Notes: a model not told the origin generated them from the sequence alone. DNA of 32,723 nucleotides from Thermomucor indicae-seudaticae (GCA_000787465.1 JSYX01000394.1:1-32723); one strand, 5' to 3'. Positions 1 through 11,283 are shown, numbered from the stretch's first letter. A program made the numbers and translations.

Positions 1-2521
1 TGTTCAATCAATAAACAGTATTCTCGCTTCATCTCCTTCAGCTTGGATTCATGCTCAGCAGTCAAACGAGCCAACTCCGCACGATGGATCTCGTTCAGTG
101 CAAGCCTTTCAAAGAAGCTTATCAGTTTCCTTAACGCGACGATCAAGGCAGACGCTCTACATACTTCAACTTCTTTCTTGATCTCGGCCACGTTTCCATG
201 TTTTCTCGGCCTGTACTTGTTCTAACTCGCGGCGATGGCTGTCTTCCAAATCCCGCTTGTTTTGCAATACCTGTCCCAGCTGACCCTCTAGCTGAGCGAT
301 ACTACGATGATGATGCTCGTGCATTTGCTCGGTAGCCTGTTGATGGCTCGACTTAATCTGCTCGATGCGTTGCTCAAGTTCTGGTTTTAATCGTTGTTCA
401 GTTTCTGCTACAGCTGCGGCCGTCGCAGCTGCTTTGACGTCTCGTAGAGTAGCCTCATAGTTTGTCTGCATCTCCTTTAACGTTGCCTCGTGCTCTCTTT
501 TGATGGCTCTCATCTGCTCTTCCAATTCACACCTTGCTTTTCTCGATTGCTCGTCTAGTGCTTCGGCATGTTTCTTTTCCAGCGTTACCAATTTCGCATT
601 AAATCCTTGTTCAAGACGTGCCTGCAAAAAAATCAAAGTGAACGTTGGTACAGCCTCTACAACAGAGGCCAAGGATGCGAACCTTTTCTTTGATTCGCTC
701 TTCTTCCAACATGGTCTTGTATTTCTGCTCCAAAGTTATCTTTTCCTCGCCTGATTTTGATCTGAGAGCTGCCACTTGTGTGAGCGCCAGGCGATTGACT
801 TCTTGAAGTTTCGCGACTGTAGCATCCAATTCAGCTTTAGCTCGGCTCTTTTCGTTGTCAAGTCGTTTTCTCCAAGCAGCCTAAAGATCAGACTTCTATC
901 AATTACAATAAAAGGGCTGCACATAAAATCCTCTTGGAAAACTTGCCTCTGTCTCTTTCTTGACCTTTTCAACTTCTGTCAGATTGACTTCCTTTGAAGC
1001 TGCAGTCAATTTTTGCTCGTGCGCTTCGTTCAGTGACTTGATCTTTTCATCATGGTCCCGAATAAGAGCTGATATTTCTTTCTGGAGCGGTTACGAAGCA
1101 GAGTTTACCAACAACGGATAAAGTATTCGACAAAGGGCCCAAGATTACCTGGTGACGGGTGACTAGTTTAGCCGCTTCCTCCGCATGAGCTTTCTTCAAA
1201 GCTTCAATCTGTTTGTCAGATTCGGCACGGAACTCTTTTTCATACACCATCTTGAGCTCTGCAGAAGCTTTCTCCGCTGCCTATTAAGCGTTCTGCCTAA
1301 GTCATGGAAGCAAGACATGAAAAGCACAAAAACCTTACAGCAAGCTTGTTCTCAAGCTCAGCCTTTTGTTCTTCCAGAACTGCATAAGCTTTCTCAGGCA
1401 GCTGTTTCCGCAAGGCTGCCAGCTGACCTTCGTAATCTTGCTTTAATTGTTCCATTTGTTCTGCATGCTGCTGTTTAAGCTGATTGCTCAAATTGGTAAG
1501 CCAAGTCTGATGAGCCTTGTGCATTTCCTAGCCATTTCTCCGGCTTAATAATCTTATCGGCGACTTTGTTTGTTAGGTTCTGAAGGCAGCAAGCAATACC
1601 TGGATGTTATCCCGTAAACTGTCCAGATCATTCCTCAGCTTCTGAATCTCGGATTCTTTGACGGTTATTTGCTCTTCTAGTGCTTGTATTGTCTCTCTCA
1701 ATCTCTCGCGCAGATCTTCAAAATCCTCTTTTAATGTTTCTTCGACCTCTTCGTGCTCCCGGATCAATTTCGCCTTTTCTTGCTCGTATTGGTTCGTCAT
1801 GGTTTCCAGCTTGTTCTGCCATTCTTTACGTGATTGCTCCACTGTCTCTAGCTTTGCTGACCATTCGTGAGTTGCTTTTTCTGTGGCTTCACGCGCCTGT
1901 TGTTCTTGCACGGCAAGTTGCTCTTGAATCTGTGCCAAGTTCGCTTTTAGTTCAAGTAATTCGGTCTCTTTTGCTTCCAGTTGGGACTGCTTATCAGCGA
2001 GGGCCTGTTCTGCTTCTTTATTCTACGCGAAATAAGCCAGAGACAGCAATTAACGGATATAGTGTATTCAATACCTTATCAGACAAAGCTTTGAGCTCGG
2101 CCTTTAAGTCGGTAAGGGATGGCGTCTTTGATATACTAGCTGCAGAAGGACGACCCGAACTCGCGGTTCCCGGACGACCATTACTACTGCTGCTGGCACC
2201 CTGGGTTGATCTATCAGTGGATGTCGATTTGCCAGCTCTAGTGCTTGTCGTAGAAGCAACGGATGATGCAACCGAAGGCCGTCTCGTGGCTGTAGCAGGA
2301 GCTGGTCTTGTCGTCGATGTTGCTGTTTTGGATGTCGCTGTCGCGGCCCATGGTCGTGCGGAGGATTTGACAGCTGCCGTAGCTGTTACTGCCGTAGCTC
2401 GCGTCGCACTGATTGTCGTCTTTTTCGTTGCAGTAGCTGTACCGGACTTGGCAGTCTTTGCGGCGGAAACGCCGGATGATGCAACTGAAGATGCTCTTCT
2501 TGGTTTCGTAGCTTCTGTCAT
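1..2521 (-). CDS. Long coiled-coil protein, partial (3' end beyond window)
   Basis: I do not recognise the family. Exons on the minus strand: 2521-2075, 2022-1600, 1527-1339, 1280-1149, 1081-947, 880-683 and 621 to the window edge. All six introns are phase 0 and 52-72 bp. The start is the ATG at 2521; the first ~149 residues are basic and rich in Ser, Thr and Ala, with RRAS and RRPS sites (possible PKA targets) and a TTRPAPATATRRPS-like stretch. From exon 2 on, the protein is almost pure Glu/Lys/Gln/Leu heptad-like sequence, so an elongated coiled coil is expected, as in cytoskeletal, tethering or spindle proteins; that role is inference. No membrane segment or catalytic motif is seen. The fifth intron is GC-AG. 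Near 190-215 the frame changes without an ordinary intron; past that point a second frame is open to the window edge (ending in a run like LTAEHESKLKEMKREY). Confidence 0.8.
881..946 (-). other. GC-AG intron in the coiled-coil gene
   Basis: The 5' splice site reads GAG|GCAAGT and the 3' site TTTAG|GCTGC. Splicing here is phase 0 and joins KKETE to AAWRKRLDNEKS, keeping the coiled-coil frame. The nearest GT, three bases further in, would give a frame that hits a TGA within nine codons, so GC is required unless the sequence is wrong. Confidence 0.8.
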
Positions 2522-5052
2522 AATCCTCTGTTCCAAAGAATAAAGCAGATAATGGAGGACAAAAAGAGGGAGAAAAGTATTAAAATGAATGGGAAAAAGG
2601 AAGATCATCTATTACAGCGCGCGCTGGCCAATGAAATCCAAGATCCGGCAAGTAAACCGCGTGTTCTGCATTGAGTCAAGCGAGCTTGCAGCTCTTGACT
2701 CTTTGTTTCTTTCACTTGTAACCTGATTGCTCTCTTGAAAAGTACCGTATAATTCAGATATGGATTAGCCATGTCAGTTGATCATAATGGAGTCATGTTA
2801 CCGTTGAGTAACTCCGCTCAAAGATGAAATTGTGCCACAAGGCACCGGATGACTCGAGCACGAAATGATGCATTCCAGTGCCCGTGCAACAATCGTATTC
2901 CTGTTCCATCCATTTTAACCACCAATATCCGTCTTTCAAGAGCAAGGCCACAAACAATCAAAAGGATCCGAATCATCTGCATGCCGCATTTTATTATTGG
3001 GGTCAGGCTAATATTGTATGTACATGCTGCAATGATGGTATAGCTCGCATTAAAGTTACTTCTTTTGTCTTTGAAAGGAAGTCCGCAAGTTGTTAGCCCT
3101 GATCGTTGCACAATGAAATTGCCCCTCTTCCCCTCCTCAAAGGCATGAGGATCAAATCACTTGTGAAAGGTGGTGTCAGATAATCAATTTATCGCAGCTG
3201 CATGCACCATGAAGTACATGCGTCATGCTTTCAACATGCAGTCGGTGTCGCTATCATTAAGCACGAATTATGGAATCGACGCACGGAGCATCATAGCTTG
3301 TTTCTCTCTTCAAGCACTATCACAGTGTCTTTATGAGCCTCGTGGATGGGCACGGAGACAACTTGCAAAAACACAGATGTTTGGCGTTTTATGGATACGG
3401 ACCGTTTTAAAGCTGTTTTCTTCGCAATTACTTAGAAACGAGAAGCATCTGGATAACCATCAGAAATCACTTTGTTTAAAATAACATGAGATAGGAGGGA
3501 AATGTCGTACACAAGGAGTCCTCGCCTTCACGAGATGTTTCTTACCCCGGATCAAGGCCTTGGGAGCGCTTTGCTTCGATTGTCCTTTTCCTGACACTGG
3601 TTACCTCCTTGGCTGATCACTGACAAGGAAGTTCGCTTACTCCTTGAATCGTTTTCGTGCCTTGTACAGACGGACAAGTGTTTTATTGACAGTAGCATGT
3701 ATGTATCCATGCATGGCTGCACATACCCGAATTCTTATTCATGAAAGCCAGGTTTTGTGATTGATCATGCTCCTTGTACCATGTGAGATATTCCTAACTG
3801 TAAGCCAGAAAGGTTGCTTGACTTTTCACAATGAATTGAATTCTGAGGGATGGACATTGAGGTATTATGCCAGGGTTAAATGTAAAGAGCTCTAGAAATA
3901 GGTGCAGTCATTATCAGCCAGCTCCTCCCTCCTTTCCCGCAAACCGAGGGTCAGCCATAGGTTATAGTATATTTGGTAGCAGTCTTAACGCTGTGCCTTG
4001 ATCATTTACAAAGCACCGCTTTTGCTTATTAAGTTGGGTCATATAATCGCAGGACTGTTCCGTGAGAAATGTCCCACTCTTTTACCTTTCCGAGTGTTGA
4101 TTATTGCATTAAGCGGTTTCATGGATCACTGCGCAGTATACTTGATCTGAATGGCTTATAAGTCGGTGACGGACAGAAGGAAGGGGATGCATATTCACTC
4201 ATACGATGGAGATACGTGTGGTCACTACAATCGTTCTTAAATCTCGATACAATCAGCTGCTTAATCAGTGTATTCCCGCAGTGATGTTTGCTCCTTAGTC
4301 TTCATCATCAATTCAACAGGGCAGGAGATATTGGAAGGGAACTAGCAATTGACGGACTGTTTCCTAAAAGTCGGCTGCAGAAACTTCTGAGAAGATCGTG
4401 ATTGATTGGCCATGACACTCCTCTTGGTGCCCAGCAATAAAGAAACGTTTAAACCCCTTTTATGCAGCACTCATGACTAATTTGGTCGATGTCAACAATG
4501 AGTTGTTGGATGTGCATTGACAGGGTAATGCTATCTCTCCATGTACAGGGCTTGATGCATAGCACCAGTTTCATTCCGGGCAAGTTCTAAGATACAAGGA
4601 AGGAGATACACCCACATTATCATGACGGGGGCATGGAGGAGTCCCTGCAAAGTACATAAAGAGAGTGACGGGCTTATAGCCCATCTGCGTTGTCATAGTC
4701 GCGCACGGGTGACTTCTTCGGTGTCCTGACACCCGATTGCAGAACGCTTTGCATGAAGGACACACCTCGTGCTTAAGAAACAAAGTCCCAGTATCACGCT
4801 ACTAGTATCAAGAGCAAGAAAGGGGCGGGGGACTTGGGCCAAGCGAACGGTTCCCGTTTCGAAGCGCAATTAAAGTTACCTTGTATAGAGACCTGCAAGC
4901 ACACACGCACGCGCACCCACCCACCCACATTCCCCTGAACTTTCTTTCTGTCTAAAGATTTTTTTTTCGGAATTCTCGGCAGCAGTGTAACGTTTCTTCT
5001 TATTCGTATTGTTTTTTTTCCCTCTCTTTGATTTTCAGATTACGTAGCAGCA
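2522..5052. other. Divergent intergenic region, no gene recognised
   Basis: This 2.5 kb separates the coiled-coil gene (leftward) from the bHLH gene (rightward) and must hold both promoters. The open frames here (about 97 codons on minus at 2818-3111, 104 on plus at 3170-3484) have no family resemblance and no splice continuity, so I call none of them genes. Close to the bHLH start are a GC-rich block with AGGGG motifs (4821-4830, like fungal stress elements), the CA/CCCA repeat at 4899-4928 and pyrimidine tracts (4961-5026). A pyrimidine-rich TTTTCAG at about 5032-5038 could be the acceptor of a 5'UTR intron. Confidence 0.6.
4899..4928. repeat. CA / CCCA microsatellite
   Basis: An imperfect run of CA and CG dinucleotides passes into three CCCA-type tetranucleotides. 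It lies about 125 bp before the ATG of the bHLH gene, probably in its promoter or 5' leader. Confidence 0.7.
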
Positions 5053-6946
5053 ATGGATACTGTACATCCTGACGAACCGGCTTGTATATTACCTTCAGCT
5101 CGAGAGTTGCTTCTAAACGTCGAGGACCGGCCTGTAAAGCCAGCTAATGCCGACAGCCCTACTGACAAGATGTTGATCGACGAACCATACGAGTCGGCAG
5201 AGCCGAGACCCTTCCTATCCCCGAACAGACAAGGTACAGTTAAACGTCCTTCGTTCATTGACATCACGATTATCGACACTGTTATGCATGTTTTGAATTC
5301 TGACGAACTCTTGCGCTTCTTTTATTTTTAGACAGCGGTATGAAACCACGATTACATCCTACCAACGATGCGCAGCCCTACTCGCCTATTCCTCATTCTT
5401 CTTCGACCGTTTCGCCATCATCCTCTTTAACAACGCAACAGGCATCCGACGAATATATCCGACACAGAATGTCAGATATGACAGTGTCAGCTACTTCACC
5501 ATCACAACATCGCCCTTTAACCGCAACAACTCGCGGTAGTCCCCAGGCTACGTCACCAGCGACCCAAGAACAGGCTGTACCTCGCACACTTTCACCACTG
5601 GAACCAACCACGCAACCTTACTATGAGTCCCTTTCAAGAAGGGCATCTGTCACAGATCCTGCGCTGCACAGTAACAATAACAATGCGCCACCTCCTCCAC
5701 TAGAGTTCCGACGACCATCCATCACCGAGCTCAACAGTTTGCCTCTGCCTGCCTCTTCAGCTAACGTCAGCCGACGAGGGTCAGTGGCGACTGTAGTCAC
5801 CGAATACGACTATTCATCGCGATCACCATCTCCAGCGGCTTTTGGCAAGCAGCAACAGTCCTCTCTCAGAATGAACCATGAGATGGATTATACGCGACGG
5901 GATTCGTTACCGCATCCGGCTGTGGCACATGCTCAGAATTATGATCTCTACCAGAGACGGCATTCAATCGCAACCGCAGAGGTTCCGAACAGCAGGCTTG
6001 GCCATTCAGGGACCAGATATCGAGGCAAGTGATCGAATAACATAACATATCCAAGGCCCCTTCGAGGAGGTTCATGCATTGGGATAGCAACTAATACGTT
6101 CCGGGCTGGCTGCCTAGGTTTCCGGTTTCCTGATACCATTCCTGAAGCCCCAAATCATGGACCTTATTCTGCGCCCTCAAGTCCACCTCAATCTGCGTCA
6201 TCCTCGTCAAACAACACTTCTTCGCTTTATGAACATCCATCAAATGCCATGATGCCTGAAACATTCGGGCGGTACTCCCGTCACGGCCCACGATATGCTT
6301 CAGCCCCCGGCAACGACCATCATTATCACTATCTGCAACGTCACGGCGCACATCCTTATGGCATGAACGGTCCCACTTCTTCTGCCGCACTGAACGGTAA
6401 TGGTGGAGGGCCCGTTATACATCACCGACGTCGATCGATTTTAATGGAAGAGGGAGTAAATGGCGACCTTGATCATGTTTTGGCGCGTCGTGCATCTATG
6501 CCAGTCGTTGGTGTGAACGGTAATCAACACCCTCCCGACAGTTTGCAGAACAACAGCTATCACGGTAATACAATGATGCAACAACAACGAGAAGAGGAGA
6601 AACCAGCACCTCGCAAATCAGAAACACCGTATTCACGAAGTCCTGAACTCCGTGTGAGCCATAAACTAGCCGAGCGCAAACGACGCAAGGAGATGAAGGA
6701 GCTATTTGACGAGCTCCGTGACTCACTTCCAGTGGAGAAGAATCTAAAGACCAGCAAATGGGAGATTCTCAGTAAAGGTAAGCAAGGGTTAAGTTGTGTT
6801 GTTTTTTTTCCAATGGATCCAGGTGCTAATGACAATTCTCAGCGGTTGAATACATTACTTTGTTAAAACGGCGTGATTTCGAAATGGAAAGCGAAGTTAC
6901 TGCGCTGCGGAGGGAGGTGAACCGGCTCAAGCAAGAAAGAGGGTAA
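5053..6946 (+). CDS. bHLH transcription factor, class B (E-box) type
   Basis: Four exons (5053-5233, 5332-6024, 6118-6777, 6843-6946) encode 545 residues. Residues ~470-530 form a basic helix-loop-helix: the basic region reads [17 protein letters not shown], with His473, Glu477 and Arg481 in the spacing that, in known bHLH factors, selects CACGTG (Max/USF/Cbf1 class). Helix 2 ([18 protein letters not shown]) runs into a short leucine-containing coil at the C terminus, so it should dimerise. The rest is low-complexity, rich in Ser, Pro, His and Asn, and presumably disordered. Seven RRxS sites (Ser166, 190, 211, 252, 272, 398, 418) are spread through it, suggesting control by cAMP-dependent kinase (inference). 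Intron 2 is GC-AG. The stop follows directly after the coil; its TAA lies inside a GTAAGC, so a further intron cannot be fully excluded. Confidence 0.9.
6025..6117 (+). other. GC-AG intron in the bHLH gene
   Basis: The donor is CGAG|GCAAGT and the acceptor TGCCTAG|GTTTCC, with a good branch-like CTAAT at 6091. The phase-1 junction gives R-G-F-R-F-P. Using the GT two bases further in would change phase and give a stop almost at once. Confidence 0.8.
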
Positions 6947-7401
6947 GCTGCGGTTCTCTGGATCGCAAGAAAAATCGGAGAACATCGGGAAAAGGAGTTG
7001 GATCAACGCTAAAAGGGATCAAATGTTAGGATAAGCAATGGTTACGGTCCACCATATTAAGGTCCTTGAACCCAAAACTTTCAAATCAAGGAGCAAGCCA
7101 TCATGATACCCTGAATGTTGATGTGAGAAAAAGCACAAGTTGATCGCTACATTCTTTCTAATCTGCTTGCATACATTTACCATTCCTTTTCTTCTCCCTG
7201 AAAAGACTTATTTCTTAATGTCACATTCGTTTTCCTATACCGTTCCCTGGTCCATATGGCTTTCTGTAATTAGCACGACGTTGTGTAAGGGTTATATGGT
7301 AGCAACAGCGTTCCCTCATCTGACTCCGGATTCAATACTATGCATGGATATTTATTAGCTTGTATACAAATTGAAAATACGTTGTCAATCCAGAATGAAA
7401 A
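6947..7401. other. Convergent intergenic region
   Basis: This 455-bp stretch lies between the 3' ends of the bHLH gene (plus) and the beta-glucosidase gene (minus). I see no gene in it; it should contain both 3' UTRs. Confidence 0.7.
7351..7356 (-). terminator. Poly(A) signal of the beta-glucosidase gene
   Basis: AATAAA on the minus strand, 46 bases beyond the TGA stop, in the expected place for a 3' processing signal. Confidence 0.5.
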
Positions 7402-10164
7402 TCAGAGCTCGAACGAAGCGGATAGGCGAATATCACGGCTACTGGCTCCAATATGCACAGAGTATTCTCCAGAAGGGACGATCCAAGTCCCATCGTTCCA
7501 GATACTCAGTTCGGTCTTGCCAAAGACAAACTCGACGGTGGTCTTTTGTCCTTGTTCTATAGAAACCTTTTCAAATCCACGCAGATGCTTGGGTGGTTCA
7601 TTTGCTGCTGCTGGGAACGTGATATAGGCTTGAACGACCTCAGCACCCTCCCGATCGCCAGTGTTCTCAATCATCACGGATGCTGTAACACGCAGTTCCT
7701 TGTCATCGTCGACGTCGATCTCGAGATCACTGTACTTAAAGCTGGTGTAGGACAATCCATGACCGAACGGGAAAAGAGGTTCGATGCCATGGGCATCAAA
7801 GTGTTTGTAGCCGACCTCGAGTTTCTCGGTATACGGAATCTATTAAAGAGGAGCGTTGCCCCCCGGTTTGGGTCATTATCAATGTGGTCACTCACCCACT
7901 TTCATCTTGTATGACTTACCACAGCATCTTGAGAAATACGTGTGTTATAATCTTCCTCTTTCTTGGCAATGGTGTAAGGTAAGCGACCAGAAGGATTCGT
8001 GTCTCCGAACAACACGTCTGTGAGGGATGATCCAGACTCTTGACCAGGAAGACCTGCCCATACAACCGCTCTAATGTTGGTGTGATGGATCCAGGGCATC
8101 AAAACAGGCCCTACAGAGTGAATCACGACAATCGTATTCTCGTTCTCGTCCGCTACAGCTCGAATCTATCATTATGTAATAGTGAGCTACTGGGAAAGCA
8201 TGAAACGCTTGAGCTATTACTGACAAGGTTGTCGCCATTGTTCCACAGCGTCAGATTACGACGGTCATTGTTGCCTTCTAAGGTAATGTATTCTTCGCCG
8301 GAATCCGCGTTGGCAAAGACAATAGCCACATCTGCCTTCTTTGCAAGCCTGGCTGCCTTCTCCGTATCCCAGTCGTCGAATGTGTATACTACTTTTACGT
8401 CTTCCCCTACCCGCTCCTGAATCCCGTCTTTTGGCTGATTGGTTCGCACTGCAAAGTCAATATCAATTCAACTAAACAAAGAAAGGAGGAGTAGAACTTG
8501 CCGTGATAATATATGGAAAGTCGACGCTTCCCGAACCCCATCCCATCGCTAATGTGCCTTTGTTGCAGCCCCGGTCAGGACAAGCATTGATGCCGCTTTT
8601 ATAAAGCTCCAACCGTAAGCTCAGGCTGAGGTACAATAAAAGAAGGACAGGGACTTACTCTGGGCTTGGCCCTGCATCACTGCCGATAAGTGCCAGCGTT
8701 CCCAAGTCGTCCGCTGAAAGAGGCAGTATTCCATCATTGGCAAGCAAAACAATAGATGCAGCCGCCATTTCACGAGCTGCTTCTGCATGGTCCTGTTGCA
8801 CAGGTACTACAGGAGCATCCGCTCTGCTGAAGCTGTTGACGGCGGTCTCCGGGAAATCCTTTCAATTCCGATTTATCACTTCATATTTCAACTTCTTGGT
8901 CATGGCTTTTCTTTCTTTACCTGATCTTGGCCGATCTGGTACCAGCAAGGATGTCTGAGTATTCCATTCTAGTGTCATTAAAGCTCCCACTAAATACATT
9001 ACCTTGTAATAAGTGGCAATGATTCGCATAACCATATCCGTTAACTACAAGACATGATTCAGAAACAAAAGAAACGAGAGATGCCTTTAGAATTTGGTAT
9101 ACTTGCGCGTTCTTCCGAAACTTGTCCTTCGCGGACAGCTACCGTCAAATTCTGACCGAAGTAAGAAAGTCCATCTCCCATGATAATATCACCCTGCATC
9201 GAAGTACGAATGAGCGTGAAAGGACCTCATGTCACTTACATATAACTTACAGGCATGGTCATATCCAAGCCGTGGTTTGCAGAAGAAACACCGGACATGG
9301 TTGCTCCCCAGTCGCTCATGACAAAGCCTCGGAAACCGAGCTCGCCTTTCAGTACGTTATTGAGAATATAGGCGTTTTCGCATGCATATACGCCATTAAC
9401 CAAATTGTAAGAGCACATCACAGCCCCCAAACCAGCTTCGATCATGCGCGCATATGGCCACAACCAAACTTCATGTAGTGCACGCGGGTCAATGACTGAA
9501 GATGACTAGGAGGACAGGATTAATATACATGCTAAATGACACAAGTCATATTTCTTACCGTTGTCCTATTGGTTTCTTGGTTGTTTCCAATGAAATGTTT
9601 GGCCGTTGCAATCTACATGATATCAGCATTTACACATTGATTACAGGATCTAGAGCGACTTACCACTCCCTGACTGTGGATCCCTTTCATGGTTTCTACA
9701 CCTGCTACACCTGCCAAGTATGGATCTTCACCGAATCCTTCCCATCCACGTCCGGCATAAGGCGAACGCATCATGTCGACCGACGGACCAAGCTGGATAT
9801 GGATACCCTTGGCGCGAAATTCGGCGCCCATAGATTCACCACGTTTGCGCATTGCTTCCTTGTCAAACGACGCCGCTGCATTGATCCCGGCTACACCAGC
9901 TGTCACATTGTCTGCGAACCGAATGCCAAGTGGACCGTCCTGGAGACATAATGACGGGAAACCGGGCGCTGCATGCGTGTTGCCGACGCAAAGCGTTTTT
10001 TCCCATCCAATGCCGGTGACAATGCCTACTTTATCCTCCACCGACAATTTTTCCGCGATCACTCTCGCTTTGGCGTACGCCTGGTCCCAATCCAATGATG
10101 ATGATATTACGGTGTTGCTAAAGAGAAGTATTGCAGCTGCCCAGGAAAGTGAAATCGCATGCAT
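7402..10164 (-). CDS. Secreted beta-glucosidase, glycoside hydrolase family 3
   Basis: Eleven exons on the minus strand: 10164-9664, 9612-9559, 9505-9251, 9193-9107, 9044-9003, 8935-8921, 8858-8659, 8595-8498, 8448-8221, 8158-7920 and 7839-7402, giving 718 residues. The family hydrolyses beta-D-glucosidic bonds from non-reducing ends, classically cellobiose. Residues 1-23 look like a signal peptide. The family landmarks appear in order: [34 protein letters not shown], the nucleophile Asp250 in [18 protein letters not shown], and the likely acid/base Glu469 in [13 protein letters not shown]...DRRNL. Then come the PFGHGLSYT motif and a C-terminal fibronectin III-like domain (ending LSASFEL). 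Exon 6 is a 15-nt microexon (IGQDQ) and intron 4 is GC-AG. No KDEL is present, so export is expected. The expansin-like gene lies 205 bp upstream on the same strand. Confidence 0.95.
9045..9106 (-). other. GC-AG intron in the beta-glucosidase gene
   Basis: The donor is CGC|GCAAGT and the acceptor TTGTAG|TTAACG. The phase-0 junction yields [18 protein letters not shown], matching the conserved GH3 helix (R-x-D-D-M-V-x-R-I). The GT inside GCAAGTAT would be phase 1 and shift out of the conserved frame. Confidence 0.85.
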
Positions 10165-10206
10165 TGGGCGAACAACAGATCAATGAGGAAAACGAAGGAG
10201 AAATGG

Positions 10207-10212
10207 ATTATA
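10207..10212 (-). promoter_or_regulatory. TATA-like box of the beta-glucosidase gene
   Basis: GTTTATAATC on the minus strand lies about 45 bases upstream of the ATG at 10164, within the short gap behind the expansin-like gene. Confidence 0.4.
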
Positions 10213-10369
10213 AACAGCCCCGGAATGCAGTCCAATATCGACCGTTTTGTGTGTTTGGTAACCCCCCATCATGGTTTTTCCCCGACTTTTGCATCACAGA
10301 AGAATTAAAATGGATTGTTATTAAGTTATTAAAACTATGATATAATCATGCAGTAAGTACTAGTTTGAA

Positions 10370-11283
10370 CTAACAGGGCTCCCATGAAACAGGTATCCGG
10401 CCGTCATTAAAGTTCCCCACGAGAGCAAAGACGGCTGGTGAAAGATCCAGCGAGCCTGCAGGAACACCATAGTGAGATATACGCATATTACTGTTTAGAT
10501 GGTTTCGATAATAGCATACCTCGACCACATGTAGGACACTGTAATGTAAGCGAAATACGGGTTAATTGGGGATACTAACCTTAATACACTCGATCATTTT
10601 ACCTTGTCCTGAATCGTTGCCTTTGCCGATCCTAATGGCCCTGTGATCTGGATACAAGCCCCACATACTGGACTTTCATTAGGATCCACATAGTCTCCGT
10701 AATCAAAAGAGTCCTGGTCAAAGAATTTAACACGCCTTCTCTCCTCCTTTTTGCCTTGCGAACTTACCAAGGCCACTACCATGTCTTGCGCCGTAAAACT
10801 TGTTCCGCATGATAAAATACCGACGCCAGGATCTATTATTATTGATTATTATTTTTCGCTTTATCCAGGAGAAACTAAAGTCGAAGAGGGCTTACCGTAA
10901 TAAGTGCCGTCACCTTTGCCACTCAAATTGAAATGGCCTTCTGAGACTGTGCCCCAGCTATCACCTGGGTACTTTGTCTGTCCGATAGAACCCGCGCCAA
11001 TAATGGACTGATACCGAGGGTTGTGGAAAACGTCCAGCGTTCCCAAAACAAGAAGCACTACTGCAATAACACCTGTCAATCCTACTCCAGCCAAAATGAG
11101 TTTGCCAAATCGGTAGCGATGCGTAAAGCGAGTCCAAATGGTTGACGGTTCTGCAGGTTCCAGTGCGCGATAAGGTTGTGAGGCTGGTATAACTGATGCT
11201 GCATGGCTGGATTTGACCATCACACTACCGCGACTCTGACGATGTTGAGGTACATGTTCGAAGTGAGGATCGCTTTCCGCCAT
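10370..11283 (-). CDS. Membrane-anchored expansin/RlpA-like double-psi beta-barrel protein
   Basis: Four exons (11283-10896, 10832-10603, 10538-10520, 10455-10370) encode 240 residues. Residues 1-60 are polar and basic without a signal peptide; 61-84 form one strongly hydrophobic membrane helix preceded by His/Arg/Tyr-rich sequence; a type II topology with the C-terminal domain outside is likely. Residues ~120-240 are a double-psi beta-barrel as in expansin N-domains, barwin and fungal RlpA-like proteins: GKGDGTYYDPGVGILSCGTS, then VCGACIQITGPLGSAKATIQDKCPTC, then GSLDLSPAVFALVG, with paired cysteines. Such domains bind or loosen wall polysaccharide, or in bacteria cleave peptidoglycan; catalysis here is not shown. 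Asp216 in the LDLSP motif corresponds to the conserved acidic residue. The core carries an unusually charged insert at ~157-180 (KKEERRRVKFF...). Exon 3 is only 19 nt. The start is the in-frame ATG at 11283; an out-of-frame ATG lies 5 bases upstream. Confidence 0.88.

Noticed and set aside
1680..2543. 287-codon open frame on the plus strand opposite the coiled-coil gene
   Set aside because: It is the antisense shadow of Ser/Ala/Glu/Lys-rich coding sequence: it crosses three minus-strand exons and introns and has the Leu/Val-rich composition expected of such a shadow.
2522..2608. Upstream in-frame start for the coiled-coil protein, adding 29 residues
   Set aside because: The extension is very hydrophobic and unlike the basic head that follows; the ATG at 2521 is a simpler start.
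3170..3484. 104-codon plus-strand frame in the left intergenic region
   Set aside because: No family resemblance, odd composition, no promoter or splice context.
8449..8502. A fifth GCAAGT that could be a GC-AG donor in the beta-glucosidase gene
   Set aside because: Splicing from the GC would leave the acceptor in the wrong phase; using the GT at 8497 (GGCAA|GTTCTA) keeps the frame (PYIITA-MRTNQ), so this intron is ordinary.
9502..9951. 149-codon plus-strand frame over the beta-glucosidase first exon
   Set aside because: Antisense to well-conserved GH3 sequence, with no resemblance of its own.
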